DNA from: CAKZLS01 sp963771545
Lineage (GTDB): Bacteria > Pseudomonadota > Alphaproteobacteria > Rhodospirillales > Defluviicoccaceae
Reading direction: 5' to 3'
Length of the DNA: 64,000 nt
Assembly: GCA_963771545.1 (NCBI GenBank)
Contig: CAVYTX010000002.1
Coordinates: 1,116,001 to 1,180,000, forward strand
The notes below the pieces were generated by a model that was not told the origin of the DNA, searched no databases, and worked only from the letters and a program-made list of their open reading frames with translations. The translations under genes and the position numbers were made by a program. Shown piece by piece: positions 17,557-27,569 of this stretch; the stretch's first letter is position 1; each line of letters begins with the position of its first letter.

Positions 17557-18837
17557 TCAGAGCTGTCGCAATGCGGATCTGCCGGCAAAAATCGCGGCCG
17601 ATCCAAGTTGCTCCTCGATGCGAATCAGCTGATTATATTTCGCGATTCGATCCGAACGACTCAACGATCCGGTCTTGATCTGCCCGGCGTTCGTGGCAAC
17701 GGCAATATCGGCGATCGTCGCGTCTTCGGTCTCGCCGGAACGGTGTGAGATCACCGAAGTATAGCTGGCTTTATGGGCCATTTCCACCGCCGCCAGGGTT
17801 TCCGTTAACGTTCCGATTTGATTCACTTTCACCAAAATGGAATTCGCAATTCCCCGACCAATGCCGTCCGATAAGCGCTTGGGATTGGTCACAAACAAAT
17901 CGTCACCCACCAACTGGACCTTCCCGCCCAATTCTTCCGTAAGCACCTTCCATCCATCCCAGTCATCCTCGGACATTCCGTCTTCAATCGAAACGATCGG
18001 GAAACGGTTAACTAGATCCGCGAGGTATTGAGCGTTGCCAAGCGCATCCAGTTTCTTATTCTCGCCCGCAAGCTCATATTTTCCGTCCTTGAAATACTCG
18101 CTGGACGCGCAGTCGAGAGCAAGATACACATCGTCTCCAGGACGATACCCCGCCGCCGTAATCGCCTTCATGATAAACCCAAGTGCCTCATCGGCGCTAT
18201 TCAGCGCCGGAGCAAATCCTCCTTCGTCACCGACATTGGTATTGTGTCCGGCATCCTTTAGCCCTTTTTTGAGAGCTTGGAAAACTTCAGCGCCCATGCG
18301 GACGGCATCCGCGATGGTCGATGCGCCAACGGGCATTATCATGAATTCTTGAATGTCGATGGGATTGTCCGCGTGCGCGCCACCGTTAACGATATTCATC
18401 ATCGGTACCGGCAGGACCCGGGCTTGCGTTCCTCCGATGTAACGATACAAAGGCAAATCGGCCTCTTCAGCCGCCGCTTTCGCGATCGCCAAGCTCACAC
18501 CCAGTATCGCGTTCGCACCAATCCGGCCTTTGTTCGCCGTACCGTCGAGATCGATCATTGATTGATCAATCTGCACTTGATTGGCTGCCTCCATTCCCGC
18601 AATCGCGTCAAAGATCTCACCGTTGACCGACGCAACAGCTTTAGTGACCCCTTTACCGCCATAGCGTCCATTATCTCCGTCGCGGAGTTCCACGGCTTCA
18701 TGGATCCCGGTGGAGGCCCCGGACGGTACCGCGGCTCTTCCGATAGCTCCGCTCTCCAAGGCGACATCAACCTCAACCGTCGGATTGCCGCGGCTATCAA
18801 CAATTTCCCGTGCTGTAACATCAATGATGGCACTCAT
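17557..18837 (-). CDS. eno: enolase
   Basis: Glycolytic conversion of 2-phosphoglycerate to phosphoenolpyruvate; also a degradosome component in many bacteria. Full length (426 residues). Family signature ILVKVNQIGTLTETLAAV with the catalytic Lys, the substrate loop SGASTGIHEAVELRD, metal ligands in VSIEDGMSEDDW and LVGDDLFVTN, and SHRSGETEDATIADIAVA. It has its own terminator downstream. Confidence 0.98.
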   Translation of the reverse strand: MSAIIDVTAREIVDSRGNPTVEVDVALESGAIGRAAVPSGASTGIHEAVELRDGDNGRYGGKGVTKAVASVNGEIFDAIAGMEAANQVQIDQSMIDLDGTANKGRIGANAILGVSLAIAKAAAEEADLPLYRYIGGTQARVLPVPMMNIVNGGAHADNPIDIQEFMIMPVGASTIADAVRMGAEVFQALKKGLKDAGHNTNVGDEGGFAPALNSADEALGFIMKAITAAGYRPGDDVYLALDCASSEYFKDGKYELAGENKKLDALGNAQYLADLVNRFPIVSIEDGMSEDDWDGWKVLTEELGGKVQLVGDDLFVTNPKRLSDGIGRGIANSILVKVNQIGTLTETLAAVEMAHKASYTSVISHRSGETEDATIADIAVATNAGQIKTGSLSRSDRIAKYNQLIRIEEQLGSAAIFAGRSALRQL

Positions 18838-19003
18838 ATAATAGTAGCTCCTCTCCCCTAGGCCGCAATTGGTTTTAGGTGTACCACTTTAAGCTGTAAA
18901 TATAGGCCTCGGCGAACACCCGGCAAAAAACACATACCCTCATCCCCTATTCGTGGCAAGCACGCGACCTTTTCAAAGTCTCAGACGGCGGTGAGTAATT
19001 CCG

Positions 19004-19846
19004 CTATAGCTGTACGGGTCTTGCTTTCGCGAGGCGGTCAAATTCGAGAAGGTCCTCCACCACATCGGGGAGCTGGTGAAATGAGATCATATTCGGGCCA
19101 TCGCTAGGGGCATGATCCGGATCGGGGTGGGTCTCGATGAATACCGCCGCGACGCCAACAGCCACCGCCGCGCGCGCCAAAACAGGAGCAAACTCTCTTT
19201 GGCCACCCGATGCAGTTCCCTGGCCACCGGGTTGCTGCACTGAATGAGTCGCATCGAACACGACGGGACAGCCGGTCCGAGCCAAGATTGGCAATGCCCG
19301 CATGTCGCTGACAAGCGTGTTGTAACCAAAGCTTGCCCCGCGCTCACACACCAAGATGGCGTCGTTGCCGGAACGCCGCAGCTTTTCCACTACATTGGCC
19401 ATATCCCAGGGAGCAAGGAACTGGCCCTTTTTTACATTGACGGCCCGGCCAGTGGCCGCCGCCGCCACCAGGAGGTCCGTTTGCCGACACAGGAACGCGG
19501 GAATTTGAAGCACATCAACGACTTCGGCGACAAGCGCGCAGTGCGCCGGCGCATGCACGTCGGTCAGCACTGGCAACCCCACGGACTCTCGGATTTCCGC
19601 GAATACTGGCAGCGCCGATTCCATTCCGACACCGCGCCCTCCATCCAAACTTGTGCGATTGGCCTTGTCGTAAGACGTCTTATAGATCAATCCAATCCCG
19701 AGCCTGTTCGCGATCTCGGCAAGGGCGTGGGCGGTTTCCAACGCATGACCGCGGCTCTCCATGACACACGGACCGGCAATTAAAGTGAGCGGCATGTCAT
19801 TGCCGAGCGTGAGTTGCGCAACGGAAACGTGGTGCTGCTGGGCCAT
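19004..19846 (-). CDS. kdsA: 3-deoxy-8-phosphooctulonate synthase
   Basis: Condenses phosphoenolpyruvate with arabinose 5-phosphate to Kdo 8-phosphate for LPS inner core. Signatures are LIAGPCVMESRGHALETA, YKTSYDKANRTS, and the phosphate site in VNVKKGQFLAPWDM; the C-terminal region has FIETHPDPDHAPSDGPNM. The 280-residue length is typical. It lies 64 bases after pyrG and upstream of eno on the same strand. Confidence 0.97.
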   Translation of the reverse strand: MAQQHHVSVAQLTLGNDMPLTLIAGPCVMESRGHALETAHALAEIANRLGIGLIYKTSYDKANRTSLDGGRGVGMESALPVFAEIRESVGLPVLTDVHAPAHCALVAEVVDVLQIPAFLCRQTDLLVAAAATGRAVNVKKGQFLAPWDMANVVEKLRRSGNDAILVCERGASFGYNTLVSDMRALPILARTGCPVVFDATHSVQQPGGQGTASGGQREFAPVLARAAVAVGVAAVFIETHPDPDHAPSDGPNMISFHQLPDVVEDLLEFDRLAKARPVQL

Positions 19847-19910
19847 TAGAATGTCGCCTCTGTCAACTTACGATTTCTGAGCGGGTTTTGGCCTTTGTAC
19901 AATCATGCTT

Positions 19911-21537
19911 CTAAACGAGCCGCGATTGCTCAACTGCCGCACGGATAAAAGACGTAAACAATGGATGCGGATCGAAAGGCTTTGATTTCAACTCCGGATG
20001 AAATTGCACTCCGATAAACCACGGGTGATCAGGGATCTCAACGACTTCCGGCAGCAGCCCGTCGGGAGACATCCCCGAAAATACAAGACCACATCTTTCA
20101 AGAATTCCAATATAGTTGCCGTTGACCTCATATCGATGCCGGTGTCGCTCGCTGATCCTGTCGGCATCATAAATTTTCCGGGCACGACTTTCTTCTTTTA
20201 GCACGCATTCGTACGCTCCAAGGCGCATCGTGCCTCCCATATCACCGTTCTCCTCACGAGATTCAAGCATTCTGCCACGCATCCATTCCGTCATGAGACC
20301 GACGACAGGCGCCTCGCACGGACCAAACTCCGTCGAACCCGCTTCCGGTATCCCCGCCAAATTTTGAGCGGCCTCGACCACCGCCATCTGCATGCCGAAA
20401 CAGATCCCAAAATAGGGCACGTCGCGCTCCCGGGCAAAGCGCGCCGCCTCGATTTTCCCCCTTGCGCCTCTCTCACCAAAGCCTCCGGGAATAAGGATAC
20501 CATGAACACCTTCCAGCACATGAAGGGTGTCGCTCGCCTCAAAAACCTCGGAGTTGATCCAGTTGATGTTGACGCGAACGTGGTTGGCAATTCCCCCGTG
20601 GGTCAACGCTTCAGCCAACGATTTATAGGCATCGAGCAATCCGGTGTACTTCCCAACCACGGAGATGGCGACCTCACCCTCGGGCTTCGTATAGCGATCC
20701 ACAATATCAAGCCACTTGCCCAGGTCCGGCGATGGAGCAGACAGTCCGAAGTGCGAGCACACTTCGTCGTCCAAGCCTTGATCGTGATAACTTATGGGTA
20801 CGGCATAGATCGAACTTACATCCAAAGCCGATATCACTGCTTCGTTTCGAACATTACAGAATAATGCGATTTTGCGACGTTCGGCTTCCGGAATTGATCG
20901 ATCGGAGCGGCATAAAAGGAGATCCGGCTGAATCCCGACACTAAGGAGTTCTTTGACGGAATGCTGAGTTGGTTTCGTTTTCAACTCACCGGCCGCTGGA
21001 AGGTAAGGAATAAGGGTGACATGTATGTACATGACCCGCTGTCGCCCCAATTCGTTTCCCAACTGGCGTATAGCCTCCAAGAATGGCAGGCTTTCGATAT
21101 CACCCACGGTACCGCCGATCTCACAGAGAACGAAATCCTCATCGGAGAGGTCATTGAGAACGAATTGCTTAATTGCATCGGTAACGTGAGGAATTACCTG
21201 AATCGTGGCGCCCAGATAGTCGCCGTGCCGCTCCCTGGCAATGACATCCGAATAGATTTCGACCTGTCGTGACATTGTCGCTTTTTCGCGCCGGAACGCC
21301 TGTAAATCTCTCATAGTGCCCGAGATCGAGATCGGTCTCCGCGCCATCATCGGTGACGAACACTTCACCGTGTTGATATGGGCTCATCGTTCCGGGATCG
21401 ACGTTGATGTACGGATCCAATTTGCGCAGTCGAACCTTAAATCCACGCGCTTGAAGGAGCGCCCCCAAGGCCGCCGACGCAAGACCCTTGCCAAGGGAAG
21501 AAACCACGCCGCCGGTGATAAAGATGAACCGGATCAT
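19911..21537 (-). pseudogene. pyrG: CTP synthase with a +1 frameshift near codon 93
   Basis: CTP synthase amidates UTP to CTP with glutamine. The N-terminal part (21537 down to about 21260) reads IFITGGVVSSLGKGLASAAL through KSDNVTTGR. The rest, in another frame, starts IYSDVIARERHGDYLGATIQ and runs through the glutaminase domain (YFGICFGMQMAV) to the normal C-terminus. The family continues GR-IY without a break, so one extra base is present in the TTT at 21257-21259. All other motifs are intact. Because pyrG is usually essential, a sequencing or assembly error is the first explanation; a real mutation with a second copy elsewhere is possible. Confidence 0.9.
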
Positions 21538-21600
21538 GGACTCAAATCTATACCATTCAACCGTGGCGACCGGACAACCGCTCGCCCGCTCAAAACGCTA

Positions 21601-21622
21601 GAAGGCGGCGATCGCCGCCTTC
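21601..21622 (-). terminator. palindromic hairpin between secG and pyrG
   Basis: A 22-bp perfect palindrome (GAAGGCGGCG joined to its complement) lies 39 bases after the secG stop. On the minus strand it is followed by TAGCGTTTTG, a weak T-tract, so it is a probable terminator or attenuating hairpin for tpiA-secG transcription. Confidence 0.6.
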
Positions 21623-21660
21623 CCATGACTTTCTAAGTGTTGGCGCCTTTTCTAGAATTC

Positions 21661-21981
21661 CTACCGGGCCAGGGGAGCGCTTGGCTCTTTCGGTTCAGCG
21701 GGGATTTCTTTGACCGCCGCCGGAGGTTGGTCAAGGATTGACTGCGACATTCGATCGCCACTCGCCAACTTGGCCAACACCAAGCTCGTAAGAATGAATA
21801 GAGTAGCGAGTATGGCCGTGGTTCTTGTCAGCAAGTTTGCGGTGCTCCTCCCCGTCAAAAACCCGCTCATCCCACCACCGCCACCAATTCCAAGCGCCCC
21901 TCCTTCACTTCGTTGGATCAGAACCACGCCGACAAGTCCCGCGGCAATTAGCAGGTGGATCACAAGGATCACAGTAATCAT
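21661..21981 (-). CDS. secG: preprotein translocase subunit SecG
   Basis: Small SecYEG accessory subunit. Two membrane segments: residues ~2-22 (VILVIHLLIAAGLVGVVLIQ) and ~52-72. The family motif LIQRSEGGALGIGGGGGMSG joins them, then FLTGRSTANLLTRTTAILAT. A short Pro/Ala-rich C-terminal tail is normal in alphaproteobacteria. It follows tpiA. Confidence 0.95.
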   Translation of the reverse strand: MITVILVIHLLIAAGLVGVVLIQRSEGGALGIGGGGGMSGFLTGRSTANLLTRTTAILATLFILTSLVLAKLASGDRMSQSILDQPPAAVKEIPAEPKEPSAPLAR

Positions 21982-22009
21982 CAGACCGACCGATCGATTT
22001 ATCTATGAG

Positions 22010-22768
22010 TTACGGACAACTCTGGGCGACTGTCCAGAAATCTTCAGCCTTCAGGGCCGCGCCACCGATTAACCCCCCGTCGATATCTGGTTGCGCCAGA
22101 AGCTCGACGGCATTCTTCGGATTCATGGAGCCGCCATACAAAATGCGCATAGAGTCTGCGTTCGCTTGGCCAATCTGAGCAGCCAATTCGCCACGAATCA
22201 TCTTGTGCACCTCTTGGGCTTGCTCTTTGGTCGCGGTTCGCCCAGTCCCGATTGCCCAGACTGGTTCATAGGCGATCACCGTGTTCGCACTCGTTGCCCC
22301 ATCGGGAAGCGAACCCTGCACTTGCCGCCGATTGACTTCAAGGGTCTTTCCCGCGTCTCGCTCTTCCAAAGTTTCACCGACGCAGACAATCGCGGTAAGA
22401 CCGGCCACCAATGCAGCCTCCGCCTTGGCCTTTACGACGGCATCCGTCTCGCCGTGATCCGTCCTCCGTTCGGAGTGGCCGACAATGACGTAAGTGCACC
22501 CTAGGTCTTTGAGCATCCAGGCGCTAATGTCTCCAGTGTGCGCTCCCTTCTCCTGCATATGACAGTCTTGTCCTCCCACGGCAACCCCACTGCCCGCGAC
22601 CGTTTCAACAACCTCTGCAATCAGCGTAGCCGCTGGACAGACGAGCATGTCAAAATTCGGCGATGATTCAGACTTCATGCGTGACGCAACATCGGACGCA
22701 AGAGACAGGCCGTCGGCCTTCAATCCGTTCATTTTCCAATTGCCGGCGATCAAAACTCGTCTGGCCAT
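22010..22768 (-). CDS. tpiA: triosephosphate isomerase
   Basis: Interconverts dihydroxyacetone phosphate and glyceraldehyde 3-phosphate. The start MARRVLIAGNWKMNGLKADG holds the catalytic Lys, VIVGHSERR the catalytic His and AYEPVWAIGTGRTAT the catalytic Glu in the TIM signature. LLYGGSMNPKN-like phosphate loop: RILYGGSMNPKNAVELL. The ATG at 22768 is the family start; ten further upstream codons are open. Confidence 0.97.
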   Translation of the reverse strand: MARRVLIAGNWKMNGLKADGLSLASDVASRMKSESSPNFDMLVCPAATLIAEVVETVAGSGVAVGGQDCHMQEKGAHTGDISAWMLKDLGCTYVIVGHSERRTDHGETDAVVKAKAEAALVAGLTAIVCVGETLEERDAGKTLEVNRRQVQGSLPDGATSANTVIAYEPVWAIGTGRTATKEQAQEVHKMIRGELAAQIGQANADSMRILYGGSMNPKNAVELLAQPDIDGGLIGGAALKAEDFWTVAQSCP

Positions 22769-23080
22769 AATCTTCTCCCTGTACCCCAGATGGATCAAAC
22801 CCGATCAACAAAGCTTTAGTTTGGGTCTCTTTAGCATAGCGATGAGAGAGGTCCAATACGTACCTCACTAAAAGAGCGAACCAAAAGCATCACCCATTGG
22901 CGACAGGAAGGCGCAGATCGGAATGCGGTCTCCGATCAAATTCCAACCACATCGAGGCAACAGGCGGCGACTGTTGGTGTTTGCCGCTTGCTAGGTTTGG
23001 TCGGCATTTCTATGATGCCCCCCAAATCAGGCCGTGGCCCTGTTCCGCGTTCACAAAAGAACCTCCTAGCCAAATCAATC

Positions 23081-24961
23081 ATGCTCGAAGCCATTCGCAA
23101 GCGTTCCGCCTCTTTCGTCGTAAAGCTGCTGTTTCTGTTGCTCGTTCTCAGTTTCGGGCTTTGGGGAATTGGCGATGTGATTAGTCCCAATTCTCGAAAC
23201 GATTGGGCGGCGAAAGTCGGCACGGTGGTCATTCCACAACAGACTTTGCTCGACGAATATCAAAACGAACTTCGCCGCCTTCGACAGGTTCTCGGCGACA
23301 CCGTCGACCGGGAACAGGCGCGCGCTCTTGGGCTCCCCCGGCATTCTTTGCAGCAGGTCGTAAATCGCTCTCTGCTGGATCTCGGGGCGGCCGATTTAGG
23401 AGTAGTCGTCAGCGACAATATCGTGCGTCAAACCGTCCAGGCGAATCCTGCGTTTCAGAACCAGCAGGGCCGATTTGACAAGCAAGTGTTCGATCTACTG
23501 ATCCGGAATAGCGGGTTAACCGAGGCCGGTTATCTGGAATCGGTGAGGGGCGACATCGTTCGACGGCAACTTGTGCGGAGTGCCTTGGCGGGAGCCGTCG
23601 CTCCGCGGCTCTTGGTAGATGAGATCTACCGGTATCGAAATGAGAAGCGGGTTATTTCATATGTGCGGATCGAAAACGAGGCGATGACCCAACTCGAGGA
23701 TGCGAGTGAAACGGCATTGCGGGAATTTTATAACGAAAATGCATCCCTTTTTTCCGCACCCGAATATCGATCGGTAACCGCAATCGCATTACGTCCCAAG
23801 GATTTCACTTCGGAGATAGCGATCACCGAACAAGAATTGGAAACGGCTTTTCACGATAGATCCGAGGAATTCAACGAACCTGAACGTCGTACTCTCGAGC
23901 AAATCTTTTTCAAAGACGAAGTAGGTGCCCGCCGGGCCTACGACCGCATCTCGAACGGAACGGATTTCGCGATTGTGGCAAAAGAAGAGGCCGGATTAGA
24001 CCCGGATGCCGTTCAGTTGGGAACCATCACCCGCGAACAAAGTCTACCGGAATTAGCTGATGTTGCTTTCGATCTACCCAAGGGTGGTGTGTCGCAACCG
24101 GCGAAAAGCCCACTCGGTTGGCATCTGCTTAGAGTCACTTCAATTTACCCTGCCCAACGGAAAAGCTTCGATGAGGCGAGAGATCAACTGAAAGAGGAGC
24201 TCGCCGCTGGCAAAGCGGTCGATGCCTTGATTGAACTCTCCGACCGCTTGGAAGATGCATTGGGGGGAGGCGCGACGTTGGAGGAGGCGGCTGCGAAGAT
24301 AGATACCAAGCTGCTTCGGATTGAGGCACTTGATCGCAATGGATTGAATTCCAAAGGCGAACCAGTTCCAGATTTACCGAGTGGTTTTGTCGATACCGCA
24401 TTTATCATAAACGAAAACTCGGAAAGTTCGCTAATTGAAGCAGATGAAGACGGCAGCTATTTCGTTGTCCGGGTCGAAAAAGTTACACCGTCAGCACCGA
24501 AGCCTTTCGAGATAGCGCGAAAAGAGGTTGAAGCGGCTTGGACCGCCGCCGAACGTAGCAAAGCCGCGGAGACTACGGCTCATGCGATCGTTCTCAAGAC
24601 CGAGCAAGGAACCCCGCTTTCCGAGGTGGCCGCGGAACATGGACTGAAAGTGAGCACTGCATCTCCCGTAGCTCGTTCAGGCGAGGGAGTTGAGGAAGAT
24701 CTGGACATGAACCTGATCAATTCGGCATTCCAAGCCGAACCTGGAAAGCTGTTTGTTGTTAAGGGCAAGAATACTTCATTTGTGGCGCGCATAGAAAAGG
24801 TGATTGTTGCAGACGCGGCATCTGATCCTCAGAGGTTTATCGCTCTCACTCAGGATATGGAAAATACCGTTAAAGACGACCTGCTATCACAGTTGACACA
24901 GGCGCTCACCAATGACCACCCCGTTGAAATTAACAATAAAGCCGTTGATCAGCTTTTTTAG
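23081..24961 (+). CDS. ppiD: SurA/PpiD-family periplasmic folding factor
   Basis: Membrane-anchored chaperone with a parvulin-type prolyl isomerase domain. One N-terminal membrane segment (about residues 12-29, SFVVKLLFLLLVLSFGLWGI) is followed by a SurA_N-like domain and a parvulin domain (ERRTLEQIFFKDEVGARRAY to PAKSPLGWHLLRV). A long C-terminal domain follows, 627 residues in all. The order ppiD-trpE is common in alphaproteobacteria. The ATG at 23081 is preferred to 22988 because it begins just before the membrane segment. Confidence 0.92.
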   Translation: MLEAIRKRSASFVVKLLFLLLVLSFGLWGIGDVISPNSRNDWAAKVGTVVIPQQTLLDEYQNELRRLRQVLGDTVDREQARALGLPRHSLQQVVNRSLLDLGAADLGVVVSDNIVRQTVQANPAFQNQQGRFDKQVFDLLIRNSGLTEAGYLESVRGDIVRRQLVRSALAGAVAPRLLVDEIYRYRNEKRVISYVRIENEAMTQLEDASETALREFYNENASLFSAPEYRSVTAIALRPKDFTSEIAITEQELETAFHDRSEEFNEPERRTLEQIFFKDEVGARRAYDRISNGTDFAIVAKEEAGLDPDAVQLGTITREQSLPELADVAFDLPKGGVSQPAKSPLGWHLLRVTSIYPAQRKSFDEARDQLKEELAAGKAVDALIELSDRLEDALGGGATLEEAAAKIDTKLLRIEALDRNGLNSKGEPVPDLPSGFVDTAFIINENSESSLIEADEDGSYFVVRVEKVTPSAPKPFEIARKEVEAAWTAAERSKAAETTAHAIVLKTEQGTPLSEVAAEHGLKVSTASPVARSGEGVEEDLDMNLINSAFQAEPGKLFVVKGKNTSFVARIEKVIVADAASDPQRFIALTQDMENTVKDDLLSQLTQALTNDHPVEINNKAVDQLF

Positions 24962-24972
24962 CTTATACCCTC

Positions 24973-26499
24973 ATGAATCCGATACCGGTTGAGCCACCAC
25001 TTTCCCAAGTCGAGGAAGCGTACCGTCGAGGCCGACCCCAAGTAGTATGGGCAGAGCTGGTCAGCGATTTGGAAACGCCTGTATCGGCAATGTTGAAGGT
25101 GGCGGACGGACGTCCGTTCAGCTTTCTATTGGAGTCGGTGGAAGGGGGGACATTTCGGGGCCGATACTCCTTCATCGGGCTCAAGCCCGATCTGATCTGG
25201 CGTTGTTTCGGAAATCGAGCGGAAATCAACCGTCAGGCCTTATCCAATACCAGTGCGTTTTTTCCGTGCCCGGTAGGAGAAATATCCGGCGCATTGGCAT
25301 CATTGAGGGCCCTAATCGCCGAATGCAAGGTTAACCTGCCTCCTCGATTACCGCCGATGGCCGCGGGATTGGCCGGATACCTCGGTTACGATATGGTTCG
25401 GCTCATGGAGAAGCTGCCAGACGCGAACCCGGACGTTCTCGGGTTGCCCGATGGCCTCTTCATCAGACCAACCGTGGTTGCTGTGTTCGATAATGTCGAG
25501 GACAAAATCACAGTGATCACGCCTGTATGGCACAACAAGGACATCCGCGCCGATGTGGCTTATGACCATGCCCGCAAACGCGTTGCCGACACCGTCACTG
25601 AACTTGAACGCAATCTCCGCGCCCGCAAGTCAGCGAGGACAAAACCCGAACCACCAGCAGTGCCGACTTCCAACATCAGCCGGGAGCGATATCATGAGAT
25701 CGTCCAAACCGCCAAAGAGTACATTGTCGCGGGGGACATCTTCCAAGTTGTGCCATCACAGCAATTCAACGTTCCATTCAAGTTGCCCCCATTCTCGCTC
25801 TACCGTGCTCTGCGGCGCCTTAATCCATCGCCTTTTCTATTTTTTCTTGATTTTGGTGAATTCGCCGTCGTCGGCTCAAGCCCGGAGATTATGGTTCGGA
25901 TGCGCAATGGCAAGGTCACCATCCGCCCGATTGCGGGAACGAGGACTCGAGGAAATACGACCGAGGAAGACCAAGCACTCGCGGAGGAACTTCTGGCTGA
26001 CCCGAAGGAACGTGCTGAACATCTCATGCTCCTAGATCTTGGCCGTAACGACGTTGGTCGCGTTGCTAAGGTCGGCACGGTGCGGGTTACCGAACAGATG
26101 GTCATTGAGCGCTATTCACACGTTATGCACATTGTTTCAAACGTAGAAGGTGAAATAGACCCCAAGTACGACGCCATTAGCGCACTTATCGCTGGATTCC
26201 CCGCTGGCACGGTGTCTGGCGCTCCCAAGGTTCGGGCGATGGAAATCATAGATGAACTGGAACCGGAACGGCGTGGTATTTATGGCGGCTGTATCGGTTA
26301 CATAGGCGCGAACGGTGACATGGACACTTGCATTGCGTTGCGGACCGCCATTGTCAAGGATGGACAGCTTTTTGTGCAGGCGGGCGGTGGTGTTGTGGCT
26401 GACAGCGTTCCTGAACTCGAGTACCAGGAAAGTCGAAACAAAGCTCGCGCGATTCTGCGTGCAGCGGAGGAAGCCGGCAGGTTTTTCGATGGCGATTAG
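24973..26499 (+). CDS. trpE: anthranilate synthase component I
   Basis: First step of tryptophan synthesis: chorismate plus ammonia to anthranilate. The 508-residue protein carries the chorismate-binding domain motifs RPIAGTRTRGNTTEEDQALA, LLDLGRNDVGRVAKVG, PAGTVSGAPKVRAMEIIDEL and YGGCIGYIGANGDMDTCIAL. It starts 11 bases after ppiD. Its glutaminase partner trpG lies 3.1 kb further on instead of adjacent, separated by unrelated genes. Confidence 0.97.
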   Translation: MNPIPVEPPLSQVEEAYRRGRPQVVWAELVSDLETPVSAMLKVADGRPFSFLLESVEGGTFRGRYSFIGLKPDLIWRCFGNRAEINRQALSNTSAFFPCPVGEISGALASLRALIAECKVNLPPRLPPMAAGLAGYLGYDMVRLMEKLPDANPDVLGLPDGLFIRPTVVAVFDNVEDKITVITPVWHNKDIRADVAYDHARKRVADTVTELERNLRARKSARTKPEPPAVPTSNISRERYHEIVQTAKEYIVAGDIFQVVPSQQFNVPFKLPPFSLYRALRRLNPSPFLFFLDFGEFAVVGSSPEIMVRMRNGKVTIRPIAGTRTRGNTTEEDQALAEELLADPKERAEHLMLLDLGRNDVGRVAKVGTVRVTEQMVIERYSHVMHIVSNVEGEIDPKYDAISALIAGFPAGTVSGAPKVRAMEIIDELEPERRGIYGGCIGYIGANGDMDTCIALRTAIVKDGQLFVQAGGGVVADSVPELEYQESRNKARAILRAAEEAGRFFDGD

Positions 26500-26658
26500 C
26501 GCCAATAAGACAGCTTCGCGGGTCCGAAACGTTTCCACGGGTCAGCAAAAAATTCGGTTGCCGACGGTCATGCGTTACAAACAAACTCGCCTGCGCGAAA
26601 GCGAATTGCGTTCGCCATCTCACACTTCGCCTCCGGTGATAACCTGGATTGGTCAGCA

Positions 26659-27477
26659 ATGACCGTAACATTTATCACGGGGGCTTCCTCCGGCATTGGA
26701 CGGAGCGTCGCAAAACGCCTGGCCGCCGAAGGGGATTTGGTGGCCGTCATCGCCCGTCGAAAGATCTTGTTGGATAGCCTAGTTGCTGAGATAGAGCGTC
26801 TTGGAGGAAAAGCGTTAGCTGTGCAATGTGACGTGACTATAAACGCCGATGTTGTCGCTGCCGTGAAACAGGTTGAAGCCACCCTGGGGCCGATAGATCG
26901 CCTTGTGGCAAATGTTGGAGGTGGTGAACAAACATTTGTGGACAATTTCCGCGCTTCGCATATCAGCGAAGTGATGACACTAAACGTTGTTGCAGCCTCG
27001 AATTGTATTGAAGCCATACTGCCGGGAATGTTGGACCGAAGCTCGGGCCATATTGTTGCAACTGGTAGTCTCGCGTCGTACCGGGGACTTCCTGGAGCTG
27101 CCGGCTACTCTGCCGCCAAAGCCGCGATCGCCAATATGATGGAAAGTCTCCGGATAGATCTCAGGCCTCGCGGTATCGACGTAACGCTATTATTGCCTGG
27201 GTTTGTACGGACCAACCCACTGAGCAACAAAAAGCGGCCTTTCGAAATGGAGCTCGAAGACGCAACGTATCGAATAGTCCGTGCCATAATGTTACGCAAG
27301 AGTCGCTATGCGTTCCCGGCTGCGTTAGTGGCCATGGTATGGGTTGGCCGCCTCCTCCCTTCGAGCATGTACGATAGCCTCTTTACTAGACGGGACAAAA
27401 AGCGGAAAAAGGTTCGGCTCGGCAAGCAGAAACGAAAAATGCAAAACTCCTCGAATCCTCAAAAATCTTCGATTTAG
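26659..27477 (+). CDS. short-chain dehydrogenase/reductase
   Basis: A classical SDR oxidoreductase. The NAD(P)-binding Rossmann motif is TGASSGIG near the N-terminus; DRLVANVGGG corresponds to the NNAG motif; YSAAK is the active site with Ser in VATGSLASY. A C-terminal membrane-associated segment (FPAALVAMVWVGRLLPSSMY) and a very basic tail (KKRKKVRLGKQKRK) resemble DltE/YqjQ-type SDRs. The substrate is unknown. It sits between trpE and trpG with an IS remnant, so it is probably not part of tryptophan synthesis. Confidence 0.9.
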   Translation: MTVTFITGASSGIGRSVAKRLAAEGDLVAVIARRKILLDSLVAEIERLGGKALAVQCDVTINADVVAAVKQVEATLGPIDRLVANVGGGEQTFVDNFRASHISEVMTLNVVAASNCIEAILPGMLDRSSGHIVATGSLASYRGLPGAAGYSAAKAAIANMMESLRIDLRPRGIDVTLLLPGFVRTNPLSNKKRPFEMELEDATYRIVRAIMLRKSRYAFPAALVAMVWVGRLLPSSMYDSLFTRRDKKRKKVRLGKQKRKMQNSSNPQKSSI

Positions 27478-27569
27478 GCAAGTTCGGTAGCCCGGCGGGA
27501 TTGGAAACGCTCAGCAAATCATTTGACGCTTTTTTTGAAATATGGCTTATCCCGCTGTTTCCGGCGAGA

